DNA of 64,000 nucleotides from Bacillus sp. OxB-1 (GTDB lineage: Bacteria; Bacillota; Bacilli; Bacillales_A; Planococcaceae). The stretch covers positions 620,001-684,000 of the forward strand of contig NZ_AP013294.1 of assembly GCF_000829195.1 (NCBI RefSeq). The letters run 5' to 3'. Of the stretch, positions 34,745 through 42,988 are shown one piece after another. The number at the start of each line of letters is the position of its first letter. The stretch's first letter is position 1. The notes under the pieces are model-generated. The model was not told where the DNA came from. It saw only the letters and a program-made list of their open reading frames with translations, and ran no database searches. Both the position numbers and the translations under genes were made by a program.

Positions 34745-35761
34745 ATGAAGCAGAAGTGGACACTGACGGGACCGAAGTTAATCGCCTTTGCTGTGTTCCT
34801 GTTTTTAATTTATACAAATTACGGAAATTGGCAGGAGCACCGGGCATTCATGGAGGAAGCAGAACAGCATCCGATGGCAAAGCGGATCGTCCAAAAATAT
34901 GTCGTCCTCGATCTGTTGGAAGGTCCGCGGTACTCTTTCCAATTGGACGCCATCCCGAAAAGCAGGGTGCCGAAGCCATCCAACTCTTCTCTGATCGGCG
35001 TCGATCGGAAGCAATATGAGCAAGTGGAAGTCGGAGATACAATTACGGGATACTCGGTAGAGGGAAAATTCTATACGGATACACTGCTGCAGGAAGAAGA
35101 GATGTGGTTCTATCTGTTGCTAACCCTATTCAGCCTCTATCCAATCGGCTACGTCCTGTATGTCCTCCTGAAAATCATACCTTTCCGGCAACTGTTCGAA
35201 CGGCCGGCCATCCGAAAGTATGTCAATGCAATCGGAAACGTCTCCCTGACTCTTCTTTTTTACGGAATCCTCGTCGCTCTCCTTCTATTTGGGAGAATCG
35301 AATGGAAGGACGCCTTATCTAATGGCCATGAAAAGTTTTTCGGGGAGACTCACGCAAAGGCGACCGCGCTCATCATCGATCGGGGAATCGATCATAACCC
35401 TTCCTTATATGAAGACCATGAATATTACCTGACTCTCATGTACAAGCCAGGCAGGGAGGAGGCTCTCTACGTTTCCAAAGGGGTCACCTGGCATACGTAT
35501 AATAAATACCAAGACGAAATGCCAATCGTTTACAACACCCAAAATCCGTATCAGGTATTCGCGCAGGAAATGGATTTCATGGATATCTTCTATATTTCAC
35601 TGACCGATACCGTCACGATCATGGTCGTTTCCCTGATCTTAACAATCCTCCTGAGCATACTTCCTTATTTATTGTGGAAGCGGAAAAAAGGAAGAAAATA
35701 TAGCAAGGCATACAAAAAACAGGGGCTGTCCGAAAAGTCCAGGCACAGAGTTGGATACTAG
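34745..35761 (+). CDS. Polytopic membrane protein of unknown function, C-terminus altered by repeat B
   Basis: Start ATG 34745 (MKQKWTLTGPKLIAF) with AAGGAG upstream; 338 residues. Hydrophobic helices lie near 8-25, 120-142, 162-185 and 290-315. The loops contain DUF3592-like strands but I do not recognise the family firmly. The reading frame enters hairpin repeat B at 35722, so roughly the last 13 residues (GLSEKSRHRVGY) come from the repeat. The original protein probably ended in the basic stretch KKGRKYSKAYKK. Confidence 0.7.
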   Translation: MKQKWTLTGPKLIAFAVFLFLIYTNYGNWQEHRAFMEEAEQHPMAKRIVQKYVVLDLLEGPRYSFQLDAIPKSRVPKPSNSSLIGVDRKQYEQVEVGDTITGYSVEGKFYTDTLLQEEEMWFYLLLTLFSLYPIGYVLYVLLKIIPFRQLFERPAIRKYVNAIGNVSLTLLFYGILVALLLFGRIEWKDALSNGHEKFFGETHAKATALIIDRGIDHNPSLYEDHEYYLTLMYKPGREEALYVSKGVTWHTYNKYQDEMPIVYNTQNPYQVFAQEMDFMDIFYISLTDTVTIMVVSLILTILLSILPYLLWKRKKGRKYSKAYKKQGLSEKSRHRVGY

Positions 35762-35920
35762 CAAAAAGCAAGGGCGCCGGGAGACTCCTGCGGGAAAGCC
35801 GGCCGACGAGACCCCGCACGGCTGTAAGCCGGAGGAGGCTCGGCGGCTGGCCCGCGGAAAGCGACCAGAGCCCTTGCTTTTTGCGTGTTTAACCGGAAAA
35901 TCCACTTTCTGGACAGCCCC
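35722..35920 (-). repeat. 199-bp hairpin repeat, copy B
   Basis: Inverted relative to copies A and C and nearly identical to them. It starts GGGGCTGTCC and ends GGACAGCCCC; flanks AAAACA and TGTTTT extend the stem perfectly. It lies between convergent genes, supplying the end of the membrane-protein frame on the left and ending 5 bp from the fni stop codon on the right. Confidence 0.88.
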
Positions 35921-35925
35921 TGTTT

Positions 35926-36960
35926 TCAATTCCGTTCTATGAGACGCGGAGTTTCTTTTAATGCTTCTATTGACGAGACGCCGATGCCGAACATCGCCAT
36001 CTTGAGTTCCAATTCACGCGTTTCCAAGACGCGGAGAACGTCTTCCGTACTTTCGGTCGCTTCTTTCAAAAGGGACCGTCCGAATCCCGCCATGTCGGCG
36101 CCGAGCGCAATCGCTTTGGCGGCGTCAAGACCTGTCCGCAATCCACCGCTCGCGATGATCGGCTGCTCATCGATCGACGCGTGGACTGACCGGATGCTTT
36201 GAACCGTCGGGATGCCCCATTCGCTGAACGCTTCGGCCGCCTCCTTCTTGACCGGATCACCGGAGCGGAATTTCTCCACTTGGCTCCAGGACGTTCCGCC
36301 GGCCCCCGCCACGTCAATGAAGGCGATTCCCGCATCGCATAGCTTCCTCGCCGTCTTCCCGTCAATTCCCCAGCCGACTTCTTTGATGCCAACCGGAACA
36401 TCCAACGCGCCGCACAGTTGCTCGATCTTCCCCAGTAGGCCTGCAAAATTCGTGTTTCCGTTTGGCTGAATGACTTCTTGGATGCTGTTCAAATGAAGGA
36501 CGAGCAGATTCGCATCCGTCATCTCGATAATCTTCCGGCATTCCTCGATGCCGAATTCATAATTCAGTTGAACCGCGCCCAAGTTCGTGATGATTGGAAC
36601 ATTCGGGGCATACTTCCTCACTTCAAACGAGGCGTGATGCGCCTCTTTGTCGAGGAGTGCCCTCGTCGATCCGAGTGCCATCACCCATCCCCGCTCCTCG
36701 GCAGCTTCAGCAAGATTCCGATTGATCGTCTCCGCGAATGCCGTTCCCCCGGTCATGGAACTGATGAGGAACGGGGTGCTGCATAGATGACCCAGAAATT
36801 CGGTTTCAATGGAAATTTCATCAAAATCGATTTCCGGAAGCGCATTATGAATAAAAGAGAGCGAATCAAAACCGGTGGAGATGGAATCTCCCGTCACTTT
36901 TTCATTTAATGAAATCGTGATGTGCTCGGATTTTCGCTGTTGAATCGAATCAGTCAACAT
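35926..36960 (-). CDS. fni: Type 2 isopentenyl-diphosphate delta-isomerase
   Basis: 344 residues. FMN-dependent TIM-barrel isomerase with STPFLISSMTGGT near the N-terminus, NLGAVQLNY, GIKEVGWGI, VAGAGGTSW and the glycine-rich IIASGGLRTGLDAAKAIALGAD. Interconverts IPP and DMAPP for isoprenoids. The phytoene/squalene synthase gene lies 72 bp upstream in the same direction, so the pair probably forms a terpenoid unit. Confidence 0.93.
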   Translation of the reverse strand: MLTDSIQQRKSEHITISLNEKVTGDSISTGFDSLSFIHNALPEIDFDEISIETEFLGHLCSTPFLISSMTGGTAFAETINRNLAEAAEERGWVMALGSTRALLDKEAHHASFEVRKYAPNVPIITNLGAVQLNYEFGIEECRKIIEMTDANLLVLHLNSIQEVIQPNGNTNFAGLLGKIEQLCGALDVPVGIKEVGWGIDGKTARKLCDAGIAFIDVAGAGGTSWSQVEKFRSGDPVKKEAAEAFSEWGIPTVQSIRSVHASIDEQPIIASGGLRTGLDAAKAIALGADMAGFGRSLLKEATESTEDVLRVLETRELELKMAMFGIGVSSIEALKETPRLIERN

Positions 36961-37032
36961 GAGACACCTTCCTTATTTTTTGGGGGATGCACCTATGCGC
37001 AAGGTTCACACCAGCATATCCTTTCGTTTCAG

Positions 37033-37854
37033 TTACTCACTTTGTATTTCCTCTACCGTTTGTTCCACTTCCGCGCGCGTCATTTTCTCCCGCCCTTCTT
37101 TCATGGCCTTCAATGTTTTATGGGCCAAGGCAAGGGGCAGACGGCAGAATAACACAATGCTCCTCTTATGGAGAGACTTCATGTACTCATCCGCTTTTGC
37201 CAAGTTTTCTTCAGCGTATTTGAACAGCTCCGCACGGGTCCAACCATCAGGCACGAAATTGACACCGCGTTCATCCAAATCTTCCTCTTCATTCCGCAAA
37301 ATATTTACAGCCTGAAGCCCGCGTCCATAGCCAATCGCCAGTTCACGGTCTGTTTGTTCATCCGCATAAAGCGCCCAGAGATCGGAAAGCATGACGCCAA
37401 CAAGCCCAGCCACGTAATATGTATAGTCGTCCAAATCCTCACGTGTCTGGATATTCCAGTTTTCCTTTGCCCATTTCGCCATGCCCCATGCCATTTCCCG
37501 AGCGGCATCCAGGACAATCGGCTGCGCCTCCTTCGGGCAGGCTTGTACCCATTCCTCTAAACGCACGGAAACATCAGGCAGGATCGCTTTTTCCGATCCT
37601 AGAATCCGGAAATATTCTTCATTATTAAATGGTTGTTGTTCGAATAATTCGCTGACTTTCATCAACATAGTATATTTGGCATCATTGTCCAAGTCTGCAT
37701 GATCTTCAATTTCATCTATTGCACGGAATATCAAGTAAGCGGATGCAACCGAATGTTTCAACTCCCTTTTTAAAAAGGTGATCGGAATATAAAAGGTACG
37801 GCTCGTCTCTTTAAGTACACGCATCGCATCTTTCGGAAATGCTAATTCAGCCAT
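37033..37854 (-). CDS. Phytoene/squalene synthase family protein
   Basis: 273 residues, all-helical trans-isoprenyl synthase. First aspartate-rich motif DEIED at 47-51 (FRAIDEIEDHAD); second motif is NEEEDLDERG at 187-196, more acidic than the usual NxxRDxxED form. Related B. subtilis YisP acts as farnesyl diphosphatase, so head-to-head condensation is not certain. GAAAGGAG precedes the ATG. Neighbour of fni. Could make a C30 carotenoid precursor or farnesol. Confidence 0.85.
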   Translation of the reverse strand: MAELAFPKDAMRVLKETSRTFYIPITFLKRELKHSVASAYLIFRAIDEIEDHADLDNDAKYTMLMKVSELFEQQPFNNEEYFRILGSEKAILPDVSVRLEEWVQACPKEAQPIVLDAAREMAWGMAKWAKENWNIQTREDLDDYTYYVAGLVGVMLSDLWALYADEQTDRELAIGYGRGLQAVNILRNEEEDLDERGVNFVPDGWTRAELFKYAEENLAKADEYMKSLHKRSIVLFCRLPLALAHKTLKAMKEGREKMTRAEVEQTVEEIQSE

Positions 37855-37948
37855 GATGAGCTCCTTTCTCCCTATTAAGTTTTTCTCCTATACACCATCG
37901 TAACTCAATTTCTGAAAAAAATATAATAAAACAGAAAAAAAGGCTGAA

Positions 37949-38023
37949 AAAGGTGACTGTCCCCTTTACAATTTGGACACTAATCAGAATAGTGTCCGAA
38001 TTGTATGGGTGACTGTCACCTTT
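37949..38023. repeat. Long imperfect hairpin overlapping a gene end
   Basis: Arms 37949-37981 and 37991-38023 are 33 bases each, complementary with about six mismatches, around a 9-base loop; outer segments read AAAGGTGAC. On the minus strand the hairpin is followed by TTTTTCAGCCTTTTTTTC, so it can terminate the leftward oxidoreductase transcript. Its right arm includes that gene's stop codon. Confidence 0.75.
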
Positions 38024-39014
38024 GGAACAATTCCCGCGCCAATAAACGATACACATCCAAACGCTTTTCTTGTGAATGGGGGATGCTGACAATCATCGCT
38101 TCATCAAATCCATATTGCCCCTGTTCGGCTTGCAGCACCGTCGCGATTTCTTTTGCATCTCCTACTAAATGGATTTTACGGTTATCTTGGATGATCATGC
38201 GGTCCATTTCCGTCAGCGGATAATCTCGGGCTTCTTCAGGTGTCAACACTGAGGCGAGCTTGCCTCGCATGAATAGCAGACGCCAAATGTCTTGGGGCTT
38301 CGCTTCGAATTCCGCTTCTTCTTTTGTTTCCGCAGTCGTCACCATATAGGAAACATTGATTTGCGGTTTCTCCATGAAGGCGGAAGGTTTAAAGTTCTTT
38401 TTATAGGCATCTAAAATAGGCTTGGACATTTCGCCGTTGAAAAACTGGGCAAATGAATAGCCGACCCCTCTTACCCCCGCTTGCACAGCGCTATTGCCCG
38501 TCGAACCCAACAGCCAAGCCTCGGGCAAAACGACTTCGGACGGGGTCGCGATTGTTTTTTGATACAAGTCATCTGCGGGAATTTCATCGTTGATCAACTG
38601 CAAAGCCGTATCCAATTTTTCATACATATTGTGTACCATCGGCTGACGTCCTTCAGATAGCGCATAGATGGAGAGCTGGTCCCCACCCGGAGCACGGCCC
38701 ACGCCAAAATCAATCCGGCCTGGTGAAAAGGCGCTTAACGTTTTAAACACCTCGGCCAATTTGAGTGGAGAGTAATGCATCATCATTACGCCGCCCGTAC
38801 CAATCCGTATATTTTTCGTTTTCGCAGCCAAATGAGCGGCTATCACTTCCGGAGCGGAACTTGCAAAATCCCTAGTTGCATGGTGTTCTGCCATCCACAT
38901 CCGATGATAGCCTAACTGATCGCCTAAAACAGCCAATTCTTCCGCTTTGAGCAAAGCATCCGCCGCCTTATTCCCAGTTGTAACCGGGGCTTGGTCCAAT
39001 ATACTTAATCTCAT
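38016..39014 (-). CDS. LLM-class flavin-dependent oxidoreductase (luciferase-like)
   Basis: 332 residues. Bacterial-luciferase-like TIM barrel with MRLSILDQAP, HRMWMAEHH, IRIGTGGVMMMHYSPLKLAE and RIDFGVGRAPGGDQ: the group-1 luciferase family (YceB/YwcH-like). Probably a reduced-flavin monooxygenase; substrate unknown. The last codons lie within the hairpin at 37949-38023. It follows an NAD(P)-binding gene, with a MarR operator-like site upstream of the pair. Confidence 0.88.
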   Translation of the reverse strand: MRLSILDQAPVTTGNKAADALLKAEELAVLGDQLGYHRMWMAEHHATRDFASSAPEVIAAHLAAKTKNIRIGTGGVMMMHYSPLKLAEVFKTLSAFSPGRIDFGVGRAPGGDQLSIYALSEGRQPMVHNMYEKLDTALQLINDEIPADDLYQKTIATPSEVVLPEAWLLGSTGNSAVQAGVRGVGYSFAQFFNGEMSKPILDAYKKNFKPSAFMEKPQINVSYMVTTAETKEEAEFEAKPQDIWRLLFMRGKLASVLTPEEARDYPLTEMDRMIIQDNRKIHLVGDAKEIATVLQAEQGQYGFDEAMIVSIPHSQEKRLDVYRLLARELFQR

Positions 39015-39057
39015 ATTTTCAGTATCCTTCCAATTAATTTAATCCTCAAAAAGCGCT

Positions 39058-39699
39058 TCATAACTGATCCAGCGCAGCCGAAATTGCATCTTCTCCCGAC
39101 ACAAGGTCAAATGAACGGTTAAACGTATTTTCCATTGGCAAAGCAGCCAGGATGGTTTGTGCTACATCTTCCCGCGGAATCGAAGCGGTTTCTAAATCTT
39201 CCGCAATGGAAACCTTTCCGGTGCCTGGTTCATTCAACAATCCACCCGGGCGGATAATAGTATACGTTAAGCCGCTTTGCTCCAGGATTTTGTCCGCGTG
39301 ATGTTTGGCAACCATATAATGTTTAATGCTGCTCCATTTTTCTCTCCTATGCGCATGGATTGCACTGACCATGATAAAACGCTGAATGCCGATTTTCTGT
39401 GCAGCTTCTATCGTTTTCGCCGCCCCGTCCAAATCGATTAACAGTGTTTTGTCAGCACCCGTATGTCCACCGGATCCCGCCGTGAAGACGATGGCGTCAC
39501 AACCTTTGGCAGCTTCCGCTATTTCATCTACACTGCCTTCCAAATCGGCTAATCTTGCTTCGACGCCTACCTTTTCAAACGCTTCCACTTGTTCTTGTTT
39601 TCTAACCATCGCTCTTACCGTATGTTCCGTACTAGCTTTAAGTAACTGGACAAGATGTTGACCGATCTGTCCGTTTGCACCAACTACAAAAACTTTCAT
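39058..39699 (-). CDS. NAD(P)-binding SDR-like protein (NmrA/YhfK type)
   Basis: 213 residues. Rossmann motif VVGANGQIGQHLVQLL at the N-terminus, then AIVFTAGSGGHTG and YTIIRPGGLLNEPGTG, as in atypical short-chain reductases (YhfK, NmrA-like). Probable redox sensor or quinone/flavin reductase. GGAGG precedes the ATG. A TTAGTATGCTAA site lies 24 bp upstream of the start, matching one before marR. Confidence 0.87.
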   Translation of the reverse strand: MKVFVVGANGQIGQHLVQLLKASTEHTVRAMVRKQEQVEAFEKVGVEARLADLEGSVDEIAEAAKGCDAIVFTAGSGGHTGADKTLLIDLDGAAKTIEAAQKIGIQRFIMVSAIHAHRREKWSSIKHYMVAKHHADKILEQSGLTYTIIRPGGLLNEPGTGKVSIAEDLETASIPREDVAQTILAALPMENTFNRSFDLVSGEDAISAALDQL

Positions 39700-39722
39700 G
39701 AATGATCAAGCCTCCACTATTT

Positions 39723-39736
39723 ATTAGTATGCTAAT
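39723..39736. promoter_or_regulatory. MarR operator-like palindrome before the SDR gene
   Basis: ATTAGTATGCTAAT, shared core TTAGTATGCTAA with 40197-40210. The only other occurrence noticed in this window is in front of marR. Confidence 0.65.
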
Positions 39737-39756
39737 GGTTCCAATAAAAAATGAGC

Positions 39757-40191
39757 CTACGATAAATTCTCAGCCATCTTTTTCAAAAGTTTTTTCAATG
39801 TTGCAAGTTCCTGAGAAGACATGCCTTCCAATAACTTATCCTGTTGCTTTCTCCAAACGGCTTCAATGGGCCCTTTCATATTTTGACCCTTCGGTGACAA
39901 ATACACTCTGTTAATCCTACCGTCGGATGGATCACGCTGCCGGTAAATCAAACCGTAACTTTCTAATGCCTTGACCGTATTCGCAACAGTGGGCGGTTCA
40001 CAATTCAACCGTTCACTCAACTGGCTCTGTGTAATGCCGTCCTCGTTCCATAACCGGCATAATAGCTGATCTTGGCCGATATGAAGATCCAATTGACGCA
40101 ACATTTCCGAATAACTTCTGCGCTTTTTGGCGGATATGTCATCGAGAAGTTCCCGAATTTCATCCTCAATCAAAAGTTCACCTTCTTCCAT
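39757..40191 (-). CDS. MarR-family transcriptional regulator
   Basis: 144 residues from ATG 40191. Because the only good ribosome site (GAAGAAGGTG) lies inside the first codons, TTG 40173 (138 residues) may be the real start. Winged helix: ITQSQLSERLNCEPPTVANTVKALESYGLIYRQRDPSDGRINRVYLSPKG. No cysteine-based sensor is evident apart from C51 and C70 region cysteines. Shared palindromes suggest it represses itself and the adjacent SDR/LLM oxidoreductase genes. Confidence 0.9.
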   Translation of the reverse strand: MEEGELLIEDEIRELLDDISAKKRRSYSEMLRQLDLHIGQDQLLCRLWNEDGITQSQLSERLNCEPPTVANTVKALESYGLIYRQRDPSDGRINRVYLSPKGQNMKGPIEAVWRKQQDKLLEGMSSQELATLKKLLKKMAENLS

Positions 40192-40196
40192 GATTA

Positions 40197-40210
40197 GTTA
40201 GTATGCTAAC
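40197..40210. promoter_or_regulatory. MarR operator-like palindrome before marR
   Basis: GTTAGTATGCTAAC, five-base arms around TATG, ending 5 bp before the annotated marR ATG. Same core as the site at 39723. Confidence 0.65.
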
Positions 40211-40392
40211 CATATCGGGAAAATTTTTTTATTTCAAGTAAAAAGATTGGATGGACTACACTCAGGAGCCGATATGATTTTTTCTTTTTCTCAATATCAA
40301 GTTCAGTGAGGAAAATAAAAAGAGAGATTGTGGGAATCCATATCCTCTCCATACAGCTGGATTGCAGAGAAAAGTTCCTCAGCACAGGCATT

Positions 40393-40438
40393 AAAAAACC
40401 GGATGGACGACGTAGGATCTGTCTGCCATCCAGTTTTT
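40393..40438 (-). terminator. Terminator between the 40447 gene and marR region
   Basis: GGATGG pairs with CCATCC, flanked by AAAAAC and GTTTTT that extend the stem; minus strand ends in T-run. Confidence 0.65.
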
Positions 40439-40446
40439 CCATTGAA

Positions 40447-40719
40447 TCACCACCAAAAAGGCAGTAAGGCTAAGGTAGCGATAGCGCCTAGGGCAATGCC
40501 GAAAGCGAAGGCACGGCCACGGCCAAAGCCGTATCCGTATCCATATCCGAATCCGTAACCGAACCCACCTAAGTTCCGGCCGCCAATCGGTTGCAAATAA
40601 ACTCTGTTATTCCGGACACCTTGAATAATACCTCTATGGGTTCTCCCATCCCGTGTCCCGATTACGACAGGTCTTCCGACGTGCCGGGTACACAAGGAAT
40701 GATAATGTTGAATAGACAT
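40447..40719 (-). CDS. Small Gly/Tyr-rich protein with hydrophobic C-terminus
   Basis: 90 residues from ATG 40719 (MSIQHYHSLCTRHVG) with GGGGTGA upstream; the longer frame is rejected. N-terminal half resembles a KOW/Sm-like strand set (GRPVVIGTRDGRTHRGIIQGVRNNRVYLQP), as in small spore-coat-associated Bacillales proteins. The middle is a glycine-aromatic repeat (GYGFGYGYGYGFGRG) and the end a hydrophobic helix LGAIATLALLPFWW. Likely spore surface or coat protein, by analogy only. Confidence 0.72.
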   Translation of the reverse strand: MSIQHYHSLCTRHVGRPVVIGTRDGRTHRGIIQGVRNNRVYLQPIGGRNLGGFGYGFGYGYGYGFGRGRAFAFGIALGAIATLALLPFWW

Positions 40720-40903
40720 CTTGTTGTCACCCCATTTCACTTGAACATACATCATCATATGTGGATAACGATGCCTCTTAGGGGACAAACACACCACGGC
40801 TTCATGGAAATTCGAAATGCTACGGAAATTGGGATACTGTCCGGTGCACGCACATTTCTTATACATAGAATAAGAGCATCAGATTCTTTGGAGGTGTGGA
40901 AGT

Positions 40904-41011
40904 ATGTCGGAAGCTGTTGGTGGATACGTAGGAGGATTTACTTTGATTGTTGTATTGTTCATTTTATTAATTATTGTCGGTGCCTCATATTGGGGCGGAG
41001 GGTATTATTAA
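40904..41011 (+). CDS. YjcZ-type sporulation mini-protein
   Basis: 35 residues: starts MSEAVGGYVGGFTLIVVLF and ends GASYWGGGYY. A Gly-rich N-terminus, one hydrophobic helix and the C-terminal YWGGGYY-type tail are typical of the YjcZ family of sporulation-specific membrane peptides. GGAGGTG lies 9 bases before the ATG and a clean terminator follows. Below the usual gene-finder length limit. Confidence 0.85.
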   Translation: MSEAVGGYVGGFTLIVVLFILLIIVGASYWGGGYY

Positions 41012-41022
41012 TCGAAGTTTCA

Positions 41023-41060
41023 AAGGGAAAAGCACACAATTGTTATGTGCTTTCCCTTTT
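41023..41060. terminator. Bidirectional terminator
   Basis: AAGGGAAAAGCACA pairs with TGTGCTTTCCCTT (one bulge), flanked by A- and T-rich ends; serves the YjcZ-type gene and the convergent DUF2268 gene. Confidence 0.8.
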
Positions 41061-41062
41061 CC

Positions 41063-41842
41063 TTAAGTGGGCAGTTGGGCTATACGGGAAGATGAATAAG
41101 TGAACAGATCAGCAGTATGCAACGCCTTGCCGTTCAAAAAGGTGCGGACTAAATAATAGCCCACACAATAGCCGGCCATTTTAGGATAGGAGCCTAAGCC
41201 GTATAGCACCTCTTGATGGGTCGCTGTCATTTTTGCTTGATCCTTCTCGGGATATACCAGCTCTATCCACAACTTCTCCAACACCTCGTCGGCATACAAT
41301 GAAAGCCAGGCGGGATTTGCGCCTTCCCCTAGCCTTTCCTGGACAGCCATTTCGGCCAGCCCTTCCATGATGATCGTATCCAGTAATACATACTCCTCTT
41401 CCCTTTTCGGGTATTTTGTCAATCGGCAGACATGGTTGTATTCATGTGTCAATAATGCCAGTATTTCTGATTCCGTATTATGAGGGGCGATGAACAAAAA
41501 CAACTTATCCTGAAAGGCGAGCCCCGATTTTCCGTTGAACTCGCGCATCAGTAATTCATTGTCTGAATCCGACGGGAAAATGAAGATGGGGACGTCGGGA
41601 CCTTGCCATAGCTGTTGCAGCTGCTCGAATTCATGTTGGGCGATGGTCCAGACATTATTTTCCTCAAGCTTTTCACTCATCTTCCTTCCCTCCTCCGCCG
41701 AAGGATACATACCGAATGTCAATAAATGATGATAAATATCCGAAACGGAAGCGTCGGGGAAGAAGGATGACAGTTTCTTGCATAGGTCGATGGGATTTCC
41801 GTCCGATTCCGTCAGCCAGTCGTTTGTGTTGACCACACCCAT
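41063..41842 (-). CDS. DUF2268 predicted zinc-dependent protease
   Basis: 259 residues. HEYNH (THEYNHVCRL) fits the HExxH zinc motif, followed about 30 residues later by the glutamate in IMEGLAEMAVQERLG: the DUF2268 arrangement. No signal peptide, so cytoplasmic. Substrate unknown. Stop codon adjoins a bidirectional terminator. Confidence 0.82.
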   Translation of the reverse strand: MGVVNTNDWLTESDGNPIDLCKKLSSFFPDASVSDIYHHLLTFGMYPSAEEGRKMSEKLEENNVWTIAQHEFEQLQQLWQGPDVPIFIFPSDSDNELLMREFNGKSGLAFQDKLFLFIAPHNTESEILALLTHEYNHVCRLTKYPKREEEYVLLDTIIMEGLAEMAVQERLGEGANPAWLSLYADEVLEKLWIELVYPEKDQAKMTATHQEVLYGLGSYPKMAGYCVGYYLVRTFLNGKALHTADLFTYSSSRIAQLPT

Positions 41843-41994
41843 GGGTTCACACTCCTTTGCCGTATTCTATGCGATGCCGGTAGCATCCGGGAACAGGAGT
41901 GAATAAGCGAAGAATGGATTTGTTCCATACACAGACACCGCCCCTTCTGATATGATGAAGGTAATTGACTAGTCACATATCTACGGAGGAAATT

Positions 41995-42846
41995 ATGAAA
42001 AAAGTCGCGGTCATCCAGGATCTATCATCGTTCGGTAAATGCTCACTCACAGCTGCCATTCCCGTGCTTTCGGTCATGGGTGTCCAGGCATGCCCTTTAC
42101 CAACCGCCATCTTCTCTGCGCAAACGGAATACCCGAGCTATTTCGGCGAGGACCTTACTGAGAAAATGCCGTTTTTTACGGAGGAATGGGACAAGCTGAA
42201 TGCAAATTTTGACGGCATCCATACCGGTTTCATTACGGGAAAAGAGCAAATTGCTCATATCCTTCGTTTTTTAGATACGTTTTACAAGGAAGATACCCTG
42301 TTGCTTGTCGATCCGGTGATGGGAGATATCGGGGAAGCATATCAAAACTTTGATGAGGAGCTGCTGGCGCAAATGAAGGAACTCATCAAACGGGCCGATG
42401 TCATAACACCAAATATAACGGAATGCTGCCTGCTGACCGGATTATCGTATGACAGACTGTACCGCTATGAAAATGAAAACGACTTCTTCAAAGCGATTCA
42501 AGAAGCAGGCCAGCAGCTGCAGCGGCAAACAGGCGCCCAGATCATCATTACCGGGATTGATCCGCCGTCCAGCCTGACGGATTCCCGGTTGATCGGCAAT
42601 ATGTATATAGACGGTGACAGATCTGTTTACAGCTCTGTGCCGTTTAACGGGAAAAGCTATTCTGGCACGGGGGATCTATTTGCATCCGTCATCATGGGCA
42701 GTCTGATGCGCGGGGAAAAATTGACGCAAGCAATCGGGCTGGCGGAAACATTTTTAACGGCAGCCATTCAGGATACGGACGCGGAAGGAACACCTACCGT
42801 GGCGGGGGTGAATTTTGAGAAGTATTTGAGGTTGTTGTTGTTGTGA
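41995..42846 (+). CDS. Pyridoxal/pyridoxamine kinase-like protein
   Basis: 283 residues from ATG 41995 (MKKVAVIQDLSSFGKCS) with GGAGGAAA upstream. PfkB-type kinase of the PdxK/PdxY group: SLTAAIPVLSVMGVQACPLPTA, FDGIHTGFI, LVDPVMGDIG, TPNITECCLLTG, and the catalytic GTGDLFASVI. Phosphorylates B6 vitamers. A decayed copy of its 3' end occurs at 49062-49270, on the far side of the GntR/TRAP operon. Confidence 0.88.
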   Translation: MKKVAVIQDLSSFGKCSLTAAIPVLSVMGVQACPLPTAIFSAQTEYPSYFGEDLTEKMPFFTEEWDKLNANFDGIHTGFITGKEQIAHILRFLDTFYKEDTLLLVDPVMGDIGEAYQNFDEELLAQMKELIKRADVITPNITECCLLTGLSYDRLYRYENENDFFKAIQEAGQQLQRQTGAQIIITGIDPPSSLTDSRLIGNMYIDGDRSVYSSVPFNGKSYSGTGDLFASVIMGSLMRGEKLTQAIGLAETFLTAAIQDTDAEGTPTVAGVNFEKYLRLLLL

Positions 42847-42988
42847 AGTGAAGGCTAGGCCGGTCTACAAAGATTACCCGTGGCCTAAATCAGAGACAGT
42901 CTCTTGGAATCGACGGAGGACTTTGTGGAATGTCTTTCCAAAGGGAAGGACGAAGGGTATAATGAAAAAATTAAGGGAGGTACTACAT

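Noticed and set aside
40206..40442. 78-codon leftward open frame
   Set aside because: It reads through the terminator hairpin at 40393-40438 and the marR operator, has no ribosome site, and resembles no family.
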